A stretch of 64,000 bases of DNA from Jacaranda mimosifolia (Eukaryota; Streptophyta; Magnoliopsida; Lamiales; Bignoniaceae). The notes under the pieces are model-generated. The model saw only the letters and a list, made by a program, of their open reading frames with translations, was not told the DNA's origin and searched no databases. The stretch lies in assembly GCA_018894105.1 (NCBI GenBank), contig CM032120.1, positions 31,580,710 through 31,644,709 of the forward strand, given 5' to 3'. The position numbers and the translations under genes were made by a program. Of this stretch, positions 10,451-23,168 are shown in pieces. Each line of letters starts with the position of its first letter. The stretch's first letter is position 1.

Positions 10451-12284
10451 ATGTTGATCTGACTATGAAATTTCTTTTGTTACAAGATTGTTGAAGACCA
10501 TAGAACTTCATCGACCCTAAAACTAGATAAAATATGAAAGCTTTCTTACTGAACCAATTCCTTTATGCAATTTATAAAAAGTAAAAGCACAGAAAAAGAA
10601 GTTAGTCTAGAGTAGGTAGAGGCCTTCACATCAAGAAAAAAAACAACAAAGCCCATCACTTTAAATATTTATGTATTTATTTTAGATAAAGATAGTCTAC
10701 ATTTTGCAATTGTTAAGGAAAGTCATTGTTATTGTCTAACCGATCATGACGATTATATCAATGTAGTACTTGTCTTCAATCAGCATTTGACATGAAGTAT
10801 TTGAATCATACTTTGATTAATGATTCATCGTGATGTATAGGAGTTTGTTGATACAAATAATAGATATAAGTTTTAAGCAATAAAGATTTTTTTCTTAAAT
10901 AAAAAGGTCCAACAATTATCTCAACTAAAAATTTATTAGTGGAAATTTACCTACGAAAGGTGAATGTTGATGTTAATATAGCTGTTATATTTCTTAATTA
11001 ATTTCTTTATAATTATCTTCAATATGGTTACTCTCCACCTCTAATTGTTTAAGAGGGTGTTGAGATTAATTAGTGCTTTTTAAGTAGCCTTATAATTGAT
11101 TAATGGGTTTTGAGAATTGAGTCTTTTTCTCGAATATGCATTTGTGATAGATATTATATCTATCATCACACATTTTGATTTATATTGAGAAAGTTTAAAT
11201 AAATAGGATTCTATATTTGGTGTATAAATAGGAGACTCATTTTGAGATGATTGATTCCTTAATTTGTTCCAAAGTGGTTGTTTTGAAATTATTGAAATAC
11301 TTTGATTGTATTTAGTAATTTGTTGATATAATTATTGTAAAAATTTTAAATCACAATAAACATCCTATTAATTGAACAATGCTAATACCTGTTTGCTAAA
11401 GGGCTAATATGCTAAAATTGTAATATTGTTATTGATAAAGATGTCTCACGATTTATCATTGTCCATTACATCTATTGTTGAATGAGGATTACTAGTAACG
11501 ATTACGCATTTATTTATTATTGATAAAGAAATCCTCCATCATGTGGAAATTATGAAATTGAAGCATATCATTATTGTAGATTTAATCGAGAATAGTGATA
11601 TTGTGATAGAGTAATTGATTTTAGCTATAATCTACTAGTTACAATAAAAGGTTGTAACCTATTGGCTAGGAATTGTTCCATCCTAAATATCATTGTATCT
11701 CGGATTATTGAAATGGGAGTTATTTGATTTACTTCATCTATTGTTATTGTTAAACCTATTTTGTTGCCACGTCAAGTTGGTTATTGCACACCTTAAAAAG
11801 TTTTCGACTTGATTCATTTTTTGTTTGCACGTTTGGATATTTTAAGACTAGATGTTGGTTTAAGAGATGGATATGTCTCATAAATGACACCATATAATAT
11901 CTAGAGCATTGATCGAGACATACATAGTTTTTGGTGAAGTCATTAGATTTTCCTGAGGTTTCCTATTGTTTTAAAAATCATATTTTATAAGAAAAACATA
12001 CTAATTTTCTTGAAGTTTTATATTATTTTAGAAACTCATATCTTACAAGAAAATCATTTCTTGAGATTTCATATTGGTATAGAAATTCATGTCTTAAAAG
12101 AAAATTAGAGGACCGGCCGTTAAATGACATATGTTTTGGGTTATATTTGGATGTCACTTTGTAATACGTGTCTTAATCCATGTAAGTAGAGTTGTTGATA
12201 TTGGTAATCATTGAAAGTCTTGAGCCAATATGGGGCATAATTACTGTCGTGATCTTATATGAGTAGTTTTAATAGATTAGATCA
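10451..12284. other. No gene recognised; includes LTR-like text
   Basis: The text from about 11057 begins TGTTGAGATTAATTAG and has TGTATAAATAGGAGACTC (about 11219-11236), which resembles a Copia LTR promoter. The matching LTR end and a second copy were not found, so it is not called as an LTR. No other feature is visible. Confidence 0.35.
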
Positions 12285-12580
12285 TGCTGAGAGCACTTAT
12301 TAAGATCATAAAAATAAGTTAGGAACTTCTTACTTTTTTGAAAAAGAGCTTATAAGCTCCGGTCTTAACAAGTGCTTAACTTTAATCATATTAATTAAAA
12401 AATTGTTATTACTAACATCTTATAAGCTCCAAGATCTTATTTTATTGAAACACTTTAAGAATTTATTTTAAAAAAAAGATTTGCGATCTTATAAGTTTCA
12501 AAAACATCTTAATAGATGTAAGAACTTATAAGACATTTGAAATAAACTTATTTAAACACCCTCTAAATTAGTGCCACTAA
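12285..12580. mobile_element. Possible hAT-type MITE rich in 'CTTATAAG' palindromes
   Basis: The block is internally palindromic: GAGCTTATAAGCTC near 12347, with CTTATAAG words recurring in several places. The right end, reversed, reads AGAGGGTGTTTAAATAAG, typical of a common plant MITE group. The left end and TSD were not resolved. Confidence 0.4.
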
Positions 12581-12627
12581 ATATCATTTGTAGTGGAGGA
12601 TAAGATCGTAATAATCTTGAATCTATG

Positions 12628-12654
12628 ATATATATATATATATATATATATATA
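12628..12654. repeat. (TA)n microsatellite
   Basis: An uninterrupted alternating AT/TA run of about 27 bp. Confidence 0.9.
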
Positions 12655-14477
12655 AGATACGAAAAATTAAGTTATTATGGTGTTCTAGTTCATTGTGTAA
12701 AGGTTGCACATTTAGAAATTTTTGCTTGCCTATAATCATATCCTCCGATTGATTTTTCGATTTGAAATACCTTTAACAGAAGGCCACCAAAGGAGCAGGG
12801 CTTATTAGCACCTGCTTAGCCAAAACTTATCATATATTACTTATGGCGATTCATTAATTTTCCCTCTCGTTAGTAATTTGGTTATCTCGTTAAGTTTATA
12901 TGCATCGCATATTTAACTCTATTCCAATTTTGATTGATTCTATGTTGAATATAGGGAACAAGAAAAAGAGATTGGAAGGAATCTCAACCGAAGGACAAGT
13001 GTAGTAATATGTTATGCAAGACTTCAGAAATCACTTTCATTCTTTATAACATAGATAGAATATGGCAACCTATATGTTATTTATGTTGGAAAACATTTTT
13101 ATTTGTATATATGTGGCTACAACTAGGAGGAATTAATATGAAGTAATTTATAGTGATACCCATTTAAGGCTTGAATATAATTTTCCTGTTGACATGGAAT
13201 AATATTAGAAAGATAATAAATCCAGGTGTGAGAATGCTTTTTATTTCTTTCTTCATTGTTATATGTCAATAAAGGCTTAATAGTTATACAACACTATTAT
13301 TCAGTATGTTTTCTGTCTTTGCCCTCAATTTTAAAGCAAGATTTCAATCTCTGTCAATTTATTAAAATTATGTAAAAATAATGATAATGATTAGAGGTGA
13401 CTGAAGAAAGTTAGGTAAAACTAAAGCCTTTAAGAATAAGGATTTTTCCACCTTAGGTTCACATGAGTACTAGTTTAGCAATTCAGCTTTTTTCTTTTTT
13501 CCTTTTTTTCTTTTTTATAGTTTAATTTTCTAAAGTGGATTGCTTTGTTGTGCCAATGCATATAAATTTCTTAATTTATAGCAACTACTGTTTGGTAATA
13601 GGGCAAAGTGAGTTGCAATCATGGGCCAACTCAACCTATATAAAGTTTTGAAAATGAGTTAAGTGAGTTGACTTTAGATGGATTTTGTTAGGTTTTGGAC
13701 ATAAATTGTGTTGAAATGGGTACAAAATAAGTTCAATCTAAAAACTTAGCTAGAATTTAACAAACTAAAAACAAATCTGGACTAATAATCACAGATTTAT
13801 GTTATTATCACTTCCTCATTTTTGTCCAACTCTCGTGATTTTAAATTATATATAGTCTTTAAATTGAACTACACATCTTATACATTGGATACTTGTCTCG
13901 AATTTTTTTCAAAATACAAATTTAAGTATATAAATAATATATTAAAGTCACAAGAATAAATATTATATCAATCAACTTAAAATAAATTCTATATTTGTTG
14001 CTTAGTTAATATTGCATGTCAATATATAGTAAGAGTGACATACACTTATGTATATTAGTTCTTTGAAAAATGAAAACTAACAAATATCTTATTAAAAATT
14101 TTAATATACTTATTGATGCAACAGTGATGCATTTGCTTTTAAATGATCAATTTTGTAAGAAAATAAATACTATAATTATAATTAATTATTAATGTGATGA
14201 AAAAATTAATAAAATAAGCATATAATCTAATAAATCCTCTCATTATATTGAATTGTATATTGAGTATAAGAGATAAAAGACATATTAATATTACAATTGT
14301 CTTTTGAATTAATTTTTTTGAATAAAATGAATCATGCATGTTTCAATGCATTGAACCTATTTTGAGCCCAAACAAATTCACTTTAAATTCAACCCATTTT
14401 CGACTCATTTACTTAAAACCACCATATTGAGTCCACCCAATTCAAGTCAACCATGTCCAAGCCAATCCAAACCAACC
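12655..14477. other. No gene recognised; low-complexity repeat at 13598-14477
   Basis: No coding sequence is supported. From about 13598 ('TAGGGCAAAGTGAGTTG') to 14477 the outer parts are full of GAGTT/AACTC and CCAA words, like hAT-type elements with repetitive ends. No terminal repeats or TSD could be fixed, so it is left unnamed. Confidence 0.35.
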
Positions 14478-15611
14478 ACACTACAATAAAATTAAGCATT
14501 AGAGACACTAAAAAATGCCATTTAAATAATATTATGGTGATAATTTTATATTTAATGATATTTTTAAAAAGTGCCACTTGTAGCGGCGTAGCTACAAGTA
14601 TAAATATTACAAAATTATCTTTGTTTTGGCATTAATAAAATGCAATAAAAATTGCATCAAATAACACGTTAAAATGTCATGAAAAATTTATTAAATAGCA
14701 TGTCATATGCCACTAAAAATTGCATGTAATAGCAGGTTAAATTGCTATAACATGCCATAAAAAATACAATAAATGTCATATTAAAATATCACAAAAATAC
14801 TTCTAAATGACATGCTAACGTGCCATAAAAAAGCATATAGTGATGTTAAAATGCCACAAAAGATTCCTTTAGATGACATACTAACATGCCATAAAAATTA
14901 ATTAAATAACATTCTAAATTAAATGGAAAAAAAGATTCTTTTGAGTGACATCTTAATCTGCCTCCAGCACCTCATATATGATACTCCAACATGCTCCAAT
15001 TACTCTATAAAAGATTCGAATTTGAAACATTTTATTACCATCATGCAATCTACCAAATGTTCATTATAAATATTCAAAAATATTATTACATTTTTATATT
15101 TTAAAAGTATATTTTCTCAATTATTTAAATAAATACTCGAAATTATTATATTAAATAATACATTTAAAAAAGTGTGAGTACTAAATTTAGAGATAGAAAA
15201 TATTTGACAAAATAATGTATAGGTGAGGAGAAAAAAATGGGAACTTAAATTTTTTATACTTCTTGAAAAATATGATTAATTTAGTCGATACATTAAAATT
15301 ATATTAAGTAGTTAATTTAATCAATACACTATGATAAGATATAAATTTATAAATTTTACAATTATTAATAACTATATATACTTATCTATTTTTGTGATAT
15401 TTATTTCAGGTCATACCATAGCCAAAGTAAGAGTAGTATTTTTTTTATAGAAAAAGTAGTGATGCTACTTAAATGCTTTTAACATATAGTTATGTTAGTA
15501 ATTTCAATAAAATTATATTTTATTAATATTTATTAATCAACACTAAGTATTATACTATAGTGGCATTTTTTATTACTATCACTATATTAATTAAATGTGT
15601 CACTATATTAT
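14478..15611. mobile_element. CACTA-like element, left part, with subterminal repeats
   Basis: It starts CACTACAATAAAATT. Between 14640 and 14950 degenerate direct repeats of 'AACATGCCATAAAAA' recur about every 50-60 bp, like the subterminal repeats of CACTA elements. No transposase is visible. The sequence is interrupted at 15611 by an LTR, and similar text resumes at 20191. The 3' terminus was not identified, so the class is inferred. Confidence 0.45.
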
Positions 15612-16499
15612 TGTAACGCCCCAACTTTCAGCCTCTTAAAGTAAATTAATACTTAATATTGAAATAAGTAATCTGATGAAATGAATTATAAGGTAAGGAA
15701 ATTGGGTCTTGATTAAATGTAGTTAAATTATTTAGGTTCCAAGCATATATAATAAAAGTTAAGGGATTGAAAAATAATTAAGGACATCAACTATGAGATT
15801 TTAAATTTTTGGGGGCCAAAGGTAACAAATAAACGCTTGAGGGCTTAATTGAAAACCAGGGGCAGAAATAAAGACAGTTAAATTTTGAAAGGACTAACTG
15901 AGGGCGGTCAGGAAATATTGGGGTCAAAAAAGAATTTTGAAAAATAGTTCTATATAAATATTCTTAAGGCCAAAGGTTTACCAAATTCTCATGTGTGCAC
16001 CAAAACCTCACCTCAACACCTAATGCCGAAAAATGCCGGAAAAATTCACCGCTAACCCCATAAAAATCCCCTTCTCAACGTGACGAGTAAAACGGTACCA
16101 GCAAACCTAAGAAACAGCCGAACATATTGCTGAAAAAAAGAGGGCAATGGGGCGACCAACGGTGGTGGCGGTTCGGCCACATCCGATGGTGGAAATGGGA
16201 TGGCTCTTGAGAGGTTTTGATCGGAATCTTCTAGGAAAGTTTTAGGTGGTACCAATTTAGGGAAAGAAGCCAACGGTGTGACGGGAATTATAGTGGTGAC
16301 ACAATGGTGGGAAAAGGGTTTTATGGAGGTTTGAATAGCTAATTGATGGCCTAGATGGTGGAACTTTTTAAAATTGTTTTGGGGGTTCTGCTCCTGGTGT
16401 CAAGGAGGACTGACTGGTTTGGCCAGTTGCCATATCTGGCAACTGTGCACGGTGGCTTACGACAGCACGGCAGCGGCAATAGTGATGTTCCAGTGACAG

Positions 16500-17320
16500 T
16501 AGGACTGTAAATGGATATTCGAAAATTCGATTACGGTTCATATTCTTATCCATTTATACAAAATTTATCTGCATCTATTTAAAGAGGATATTATCCGTAT
16601 TTGATTAGTAGATATCCGATTATAAATGGATACGGATATGGTAAATGCGTATCCGATCCGTTTAATATTCGATCCAAATATAAATTTATTAAATAATATA
16701 TTATTTATATTTTTTAATAAAAATTTCAGAATCCATATATGTATATATATAAATTATAATTGAAGAATTGGGAAGAAAAAAGAATAAATTTAAAAAAATA
16801 TTGTAATATACAGAAAAACTTGAAGAATAAAGTTAATCAATATAATTATTGTTGGTTGACTTTATAATTAATATACTTAAATGCCATTATTATTATTAAT
16901 AAGTACTAATAATCAAATTATAAAGTTAATTATTAATTAGAAATTATGTTATTTGTTTGATTGCTTTTGTTTTAATTAAATTATATAGTTTTTTCTATTA
17001 ATTAAAATATGTATGTGTTATAAGTTCATATATTCACTTATTTGGATATTTGTAAATGGATATTTAAATAATTATTATCGAATATGAATATAAAACAATA
17101 ATTCGAATACGGATAAGTTTAATAAAATTTTAATGCATCTGAATAATTATAATCAAATACGAATATATCCAAATCCGACCGATATCCGATGGATATGAAT
17201 TTGAATATTATTTTTAAATATCCATCAAATCCGTATCTATATCCGAATATTCGAAAAGTTAAACGAATACGAATATGCAAATAATGTATTCGATCCGTTT
17301 AATATCTGTTTACACCCCTA
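16500..17320 (+). mobile_element. hAT-like non-autonomous element, copy 1 (ATATCC-rich)
   Basis: 821 bp. The left end reads TAGGACTGTAAATGGATAT and the right end, reversed, TAGGGGTGTAAACAGATAT, so the terminal inverted repeat is about 19 bp. Flanking 8-bp sequences are AGTGACAG (16492-16499) and GGTGACAG (17321-17328), 7 of 8 identical, the TSD size of hAT elements. Both flanks are saturated with degenerate ATATCC/GGATAT words. No transposase is present. Confidence 0.8.
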
Positions 17321-18630
17321 GGTGACAGTGTTCAAAAACAAATGTTGAACCCAATTAGGCTATTCTCGGGCTTCGTTCGGGCCTTGGCTTGGTCCAATTT
17401 GGGTGAAGGTCTTCTAATCGAATTTCATTTGATTATCTTAAGCAGTGGATCTAGATAAATTAGAAATTTTGACAAAGTAATTTAGAATTTTATTTTTAAA
17501 TTATCAAACTAGAAGCTCAAAACATGTAAGTAAAGAGATTTGGTTTTCAAATTAGAATTACTCAAATAATTATTTAAGAGACTAAGTCCTGATGTTGGTT
17601 GAATTGAAAATTGGTCAACTCAAACTTAAAAGAATTTACTTTATAGTTATTAAATTAAGGACCAAGTTTAGGAATTAGTATGAGTAAAGGTTTAACTGAT
17701 TGAAATTAGAGATGAGAATGACAATCAATAGTAAATCTATGATCTAGTGTAGAAGTATTGGCAAATGATAATAAATTATAATCCTGCAATAAAGATCAAT
17801 TGTGGAACTCGAATTAAGCTAATTAAGTCGGATAATTTCAAAGAATTAGAATAATGATTAAATGGTGCTGATTGGACTTAATAAATGATCAATTTTGAAT
17901 TAAATTATACTACAGGTTGGAATGGTATTATGGGTTAAGACAAATGTTAATTGAGTATATATATATTTGAGAAGTCAGAACTTTACATACTTGAATATCG
18001 TATGACTCGAGTTTAGAATTAATAAAATTATGGAAGTAAAATAAGTTATCAATCTATTAAGCATAGCTTAAGAAATTAAGTCAATATTATTTTCAATCAT
18101 TCTTATACTATATTTTGGGATAACTAGGTAATGAAGAGAGGAGCTATTAGGCTCACTGAGAAAAGCTCCACCACTTGGTACCATCAGGTGAGTTTATACT
18201 CGATAGTACGAGATTTCATTGTTGGGGAAAGAACATATATGCTAGTAAATATATTATTACTATTCGATCCTTTCTATGATGAGATTAAGTAATTTATTAT
18301 TTGTCACGTTCTATATTACTCTCCAACTCTTACATTGGACTTGAGAGTCTAATCAAACTACTCTTCTTTGCTTTATGGTATTTGAGCCATCACAACTTGA
18401 GTTCTTAAAATGTTTTAAATTATTGGATTTCTAAATCGTATGACTAAAACGATTTATTTCACAAAACAACCATGTTAGTTTTGAATAGGCATGAAAGTTA
18501 GCTGCGTGAGTATCGAATAGGCATGAAGCTGAACATGCCATTTGTTTGTTTGTTTGTCGGAGCTGGTCACTCAGAAATTTGGAGGAATAAAGATTTTTGT
18601 GTTTGAAAAATGGAGTGACAAGGTTGGTGA

Positions 18631-19453
18631 TAGGGGTGTAGATGGATATTAAACGGATCAGATATACTATTCCATATTCATATCCATTTAATTTTTTGAA
18701 TATTCAGATACAAATATGGATTTAACGGATATTTAAAAATGATATTTGAATTCATATTCATCAGATACCGATTGAATTCGAATATACCCATATTCGATTA
18801 TAATTATTTAGATGCATCCATATTTGATTAAACTTATCCATATTCAAATTATTTTTTTGATTTTAATATTCGATAATAATTATTTAGATATCTATTTACG
18901 AATATCCAAATATGTGGATATGTGAACTTATAATAAATACATATTTTTAATTAATAGAAAGAACTATACAATTTCATTAAAAAGAAAGGAATCAAACAAA
19001 TAACATAGTTTCTAATCAATAATTGACTTTATAATTAATTATTAGTACTATTTAATATTAATAATGATATTTAAGTATATTAATTATAAAGTCAACCAAA
19101 AATAATTATGTTGATTAACTTTATTCTTCAATTTTTTTTCTCTATATTACAATAATTTTTTAAATTTATTCTTTTTTCTTTCCAATTCTTCAATCATAAT
19201 TTACATATTTACATACATGGATTATGAGATTTTTATGGAAAAATATAAATAATATATTATTTAATAAATATATATTCGAATTAGATATTAAACTGATCGA
19301 ATACGCATTTACCATATTCGTATCCATTTATAATCAGATATTTACTAATCGAATACGGATAATATCTGCTTTAAACGGATGCGGATAAATTTTGTATAAA
19401 TGGATACGAATGCGAATGGTAAACAAATTTTTGAATATCCATTTACAACCCTA
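18631..19453 (-). mobile_element. hAT-like non-autonomous element, copy 2 (inverted)
   Basis: 823 bp, the same family as 16500-17320 in opposite orientation. The left end is TAGGGGTGTAGATGGATAT and the right end, reversed, TAGGGTTGTAAATGGATAT. Flanking 8-bp sequences are GTTGGTGA (18623-18630) and GTTGGAGA (19454-19461), 7 of 8 identical. Different TSDs show the two copies inserted independently. Confidence 0.8.
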
Positions 19454-20190
19454 GTTGGAGACCCGCCACAGCTTTTTGCAAAACTATTTGATACATTTGA
19501 TATTTATGTTCTAAAACTTGATTGTTTGATAAAAATCAATTGATTGTCTGAAAACCATGTCGACCATTTTGTCTCTCTCAATGTTTGGAAACTTTTTCAT
19601 AGAGGACTTTGGATTTTGTGAAGTTTCAGCACTAGTATGGGACGATGTTGAGATAGAATACTTAGAACTTTGAAAGAAATCTTTCTAATAAGAAATAATG
19701 AAATCCTTTTGGAAAAATGTGCCTGTATCTTGGGTTAGAAAGAATATGTAAAAATAATTATTTTTATTTCTACCTGGGATCGACATGAGGGTCATTCTAG
19801 TCATTCAAGTCATACATTAGCACATCAACTCACTAAGTCATTTGGACTTACAATTCTTGTATTTTTCTTTATGTTCTTTGCCCAGATGAAAACAAGCTAA
19901 GCGACGGCCAAAGCCCAAACCACGTGATATATGAGGTAATAAATTTAATGAACGTGTAAACATGCTAATCATTATTTTGTAGAGTTATTGAGATAGATTT
20001 GAGAGACGGGTTTTGGCTATGCTAAGTGTGATCTGTAATAATCTAGTACAAGTTAGAATGTTGATGGGTGTTGTTTGTGGAAATTAAATATCTTGGGCTT
20101 TAAAAGGTGTATTTTCTTTTGTCTAGAAAGCTTGAGGTTTAGAATAAGCAGTACCTCAGCCCGAGTAGGGACCTCTCAAATGGTGTTACA

Positions 20191-20430
20191 ACTATAAAAC
20201 AACGTTAAATCAGTGCTACTAAAAGATTTGCGGTATCTTATACGTACAAATGACACCATAAATAAATATGAGTGATATTTTAAAAAAAAAAAAAGTATTG
20301 GCACTACTTAAATACCTTGCAAATATATTTATGTTGGCATTTTCAATCAAAAGTAACTAATTTTTTATTTTTTATTTTTTTGTGCCACTAACTCTTTTAG
20401 AATAATGTCACTAATACTTTTTTTTGCCAT
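20191..20430. mobile_element. CACTA-like sequence resuming after the LTR
   Basis: The text 'CACTACTTAAATACCTTG...' and following bases matches, with many changes, 'TGCTACTTAAATGCTTTT...' at about 15468. This supports the LTR having inserted into one repeat-rich element. The far end is not clear. Confidence 0.4.
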
Positions 20431-21934
20431 CAGTCATCATCATGATATCCATCTCCAAGTTGTAGATCATATCATTTTTGTAGAATTTTTTCATGGAAAT
20501 GTTAAAATTCTATGAGACATTAATTTCTTGTAATTTGACAAAACTATCAAAAGAAAGTTTCTTATTGATGATCAAAAATAAAAAATTATACAAATCAAAT
20601 ATTTAGTTACACAGCAACACACAAATTTTTATAACAAATATTTCTTGTAAAAAATAAACAATAGCGAGTTATTTAGATATCTTAACATGGTACTATATAT
20701 TCCTGTCTATGCTTCCTTTAAATTCACAAAGAAATTGATATGTAGGATAAAATCAACTCTCCTGAAAATATTAATATAAAAATTATGTAATCAACGAAAT
20801 GATTAAACATATGATACAGAAACAAAAAAGATAAATTTGCAAAAGAATTTCATGTAATTAATGCTTATTTGTTTCCGAGAAACACATTAAACATCAAAGA
20901 CAAAATGACAGGAAGTGAAGGCTTGTTGAATATATTGATTGCTCTATTTTCAGTAGACACTTTTCTCATACATAGTCTTCCATGGACATATAAATAGTTT
21001 CATATATTATATACAATTAATTTACATATATATAAATATTTAATTTGTATTAATTTGTGCAGTACTAGAATTAACCTGAAACCAACCTAAAATAACATAT
21101 TTAATTATCAATCCAATACATAAGCATCAATATCTCCACTATATATAATATTGAGATGGAGCAATTACAATATATAGAAGCATTTGCAAAAATCTAGCAA
21201 TTTCCATGAATTACATCACTATAAGAAAATTAACATTTAGTGGTTATATAGTTATGTTGTAAAAAAATGCCACTATAATTTAATATTTGGTTATGTTGCA
21301 ATTCCCATATATAGTTATGTTGCAATTCCCATATATAGTTCTTAAATGTGTGGTATGAAATTTCTAATAATTATAGATTCCATCTATATACATTAATGAT
21401 ATAAGATTTTATAGTGAATGCTTTTTACAAGGTCGATTTCAATCTGAAAGAATTATTGTAATAGGGATAATAGATCCCTCTAAACTCTAAGTCACAAATA
21501 GTAATTGATATATCATATATAAATAATATGGTATATGATAATAAATAACATATTCTATATCTTCTAACATTTGTATAATTATATATGTAACAAATAAACA
21601 CATTTATAGGTGATAATGTTATAAAATTATAATAGTGAATAAACTTCTAAATTGAAAAAATAAATGTAACATCTATGTATTGAAATGAGATTGTTATGTT
21701 AATAGTATTAGCTAAATATTAATGTAAAATTTCAAAAATAAGGGATTGTAATCATTTGTCTTTTAATGTAATATAATCACAATTTGCAAAATAAAGAGAT
21801 TATAGTCATTGTCAATTTATTACTTCAATAAGATTTTTATGTCCAACCAATTATTTAAACTCGATAAAATTGAAATGATATTTTGTGTGAGAGAGAAACA
21901 AGTTAGTCATACTATTCTAAGAAAAGAAATCATC
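20431..21934. other. Upstream region of X8 gene 1, AT-rich, no gene
   Basis: No coding sequence is recognised. CACTATAAGAAAATT near 21219 resembles a CACTA end but no partner end was found. No confident TATA box could be assigned to the gene at 21935. Confidence 0.4.
21290..21337. repeat. Tandem duplication, 24 bp x 2
   Basis: Two identical adjacent copies of a 24-bp unit beginning GTTATGTTGCAATTCCC. Confidence 0.9.
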
Positions 21935-22584
21935 ATGATGAAAAAGACTCTCTCTTTGTATCTTATTAGTTTCTTTATGGGCCTTGTTATATCTGGTTGC
22001 AATGGGAATCCCACAATGGATGGGAAAAAATTTGTATGTCATACTTTTTATATGTAAATTTATAGGATATTTGTTACTTGAAAAAAAAATTCCTTTTAGC
22101 ATTGTTCATTATAATTGATTTTTTTCATTAATGTTGGATATTCATTTTACATTACCTTAATGTTATTTTAGACCAAGCAGTGGTGCGTGGCAAAACCAAA
22201 TGCTCGTGACGACCAGTTACAAGGGTTTATAGACCATGCTTGCTCACAACCTCATGTAGATTGTGCAGCAATCCAACCAGGTGGTCCATGTTTTGAGCCC
22301 AACACATTGCGAAATCATGGATCTTATGCTCTAAACGAATTCTATCGAGTCAATTTGGTGTGCAACTCTGATGTTGGAACTACTATAATAGACAATCCTT
22401 GTAATTTTCTCTCCCCATCTCTATATAGGATTGTTGTATGATGATATTTTTACATGATATAATTTTTCTTTAATTGTAGTTATTATGGTGTGGGTTTTGG
22501 TAGTTGTTATTATTTGTGATTTTATAAAGCTCACAATCTCTTATCTTGATTGATGCAGCTTATGGTAAATGCCACTTTCCATGA
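21935..22584 (+). CDS. Secreted single X8 (CBM43) domain protein, gene 1
   Basis: Exons 21935-22033, 22172-22400 and 22559-22584 encode 117 residues. Introns are GT-AG (138 and 158 bp), phases 0 and 1. Residues 1 to about 22 are a hydrophobic signal peptide. The X8 domain starts at WCVA (37-40) and includes QPGGPC (68-73), HGSYALNEFY (82-91) and NPSYGKC (108-114). The six domain Cys are 38, 57, 64, 73, 97 and 114, the full conserved set. X8/CBM43 domains bind 1,3-beta-glucan; single-domain members include the olive pollen protein Ole e 10. Known members act in the wall or at plasmodesmata. This one has no C-terminal hydrophobic tail, so no GPI anchor is predicted. The start is the first of two adjacent ATGs; either gives the same product less one Met. 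It shares exon structure with the pair at 49.4-52.6 kb. The family is clear; tissue and partner are unknown. Confidence 0.88.
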
Positions 22585-22638
22585 GTACGGTGGAGGTAGA
22601 TGAGAAACACAAAGTCGATATGGTTTGATTGCAACGAC

Positions 22639-22644
22639 AATAAA
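22639..22644 (+). terminator. Putative poly(A) signal of X8 gene 1
   Basis: AATAAA, 55 bases after the stop codon. Confidence 0.5.
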
Positions 22645-22994
22645 GGAGTTTTTAGAATGTATGATAAGAAATGTAACATTGTATTTATTTTGATGAAATA
22701 CATGTTTCATTTCATAATTTTATTAGTATTACATACGAATTCATCTTTTACTTATGGAATATAGAGTAATGTAGAATCATTATCAAATTAATCTAACATC
22801 AACTGTATAGCAACCACATAATATTGCTGAAAATACAAACTATAATTGGTATCCAAGAATGAAATAGTAGAAAATTAAATTCCAATTCAGACTCGATATT
22901 TGCTGAATCAAAGCCAATCACATGAAATTTGAAATATATGTGATTGTCTTGTCATGTAATGTTGAAATCACTCAAATTGAATTTGAATTAGATT

Positions 22995-23165
22995 CACTAC
23001 AAAAAAAAATTGTAGTCTTGGTCCTTGTCACACTTAAATATATCATAATATCATTATAAGTGTCATAATAAATGTGTAACAATATAATAGCTTAAATAGA
23101 TTTTACATCATAAGATGTAAATATAGCGATACATATTATAACAATAGCTCACTTTTGTTGTAGTG
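22995..23165. mobile_element. Short CACTA-end MITE
   Basis: 171 bp with ends CACTACAAAAAAAAATTG and, reversed, CACTACAACAAAAGTG. Flanked by the 3-bp repeat ATT (22992-22994 and 23166-23168), the TSD size of CACTA elements. It lies about 410 bp downstream of X8 gene 1. Confidence 0.7.
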
Positions 23166-23168
23166 ATT

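Larger units (their letters stand above)
15612..20190 (+). mobile_element. Solo Gypsy-type LTR carrying two nested hAT-like insertions
   Basis: It starts TGTAACGCCCCAACTTTC and ends GGTGTTACA, giving the TG...CA ends. Flanks are ATTAT (15607-15611) and ACTAT (20191-20195), 4 of 5 identical, consistent with a 5-bp TSD. Without the two inserted elements the LTR is about 2.9 kb. No internal retrotransposon region or second LTR lies next to it, so it is probably a solo LTR left by recombination. A poly-purine-rich downstream LTR text near 18120-18200 resembles the one at 38700. Confidence 0.65.

Noticed and set aside
11057..11380. Possible Copia LTR with TATA-like box
   Set aside because: No second LTR, TSD or clear end could be found.
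21953..22000. Lipobox-like ISGC in the X8 gene 1 signal peptide
   Set aside because: Bacterial lipoprotein processing does not apply; the gene has plant introns and a plant family domain.
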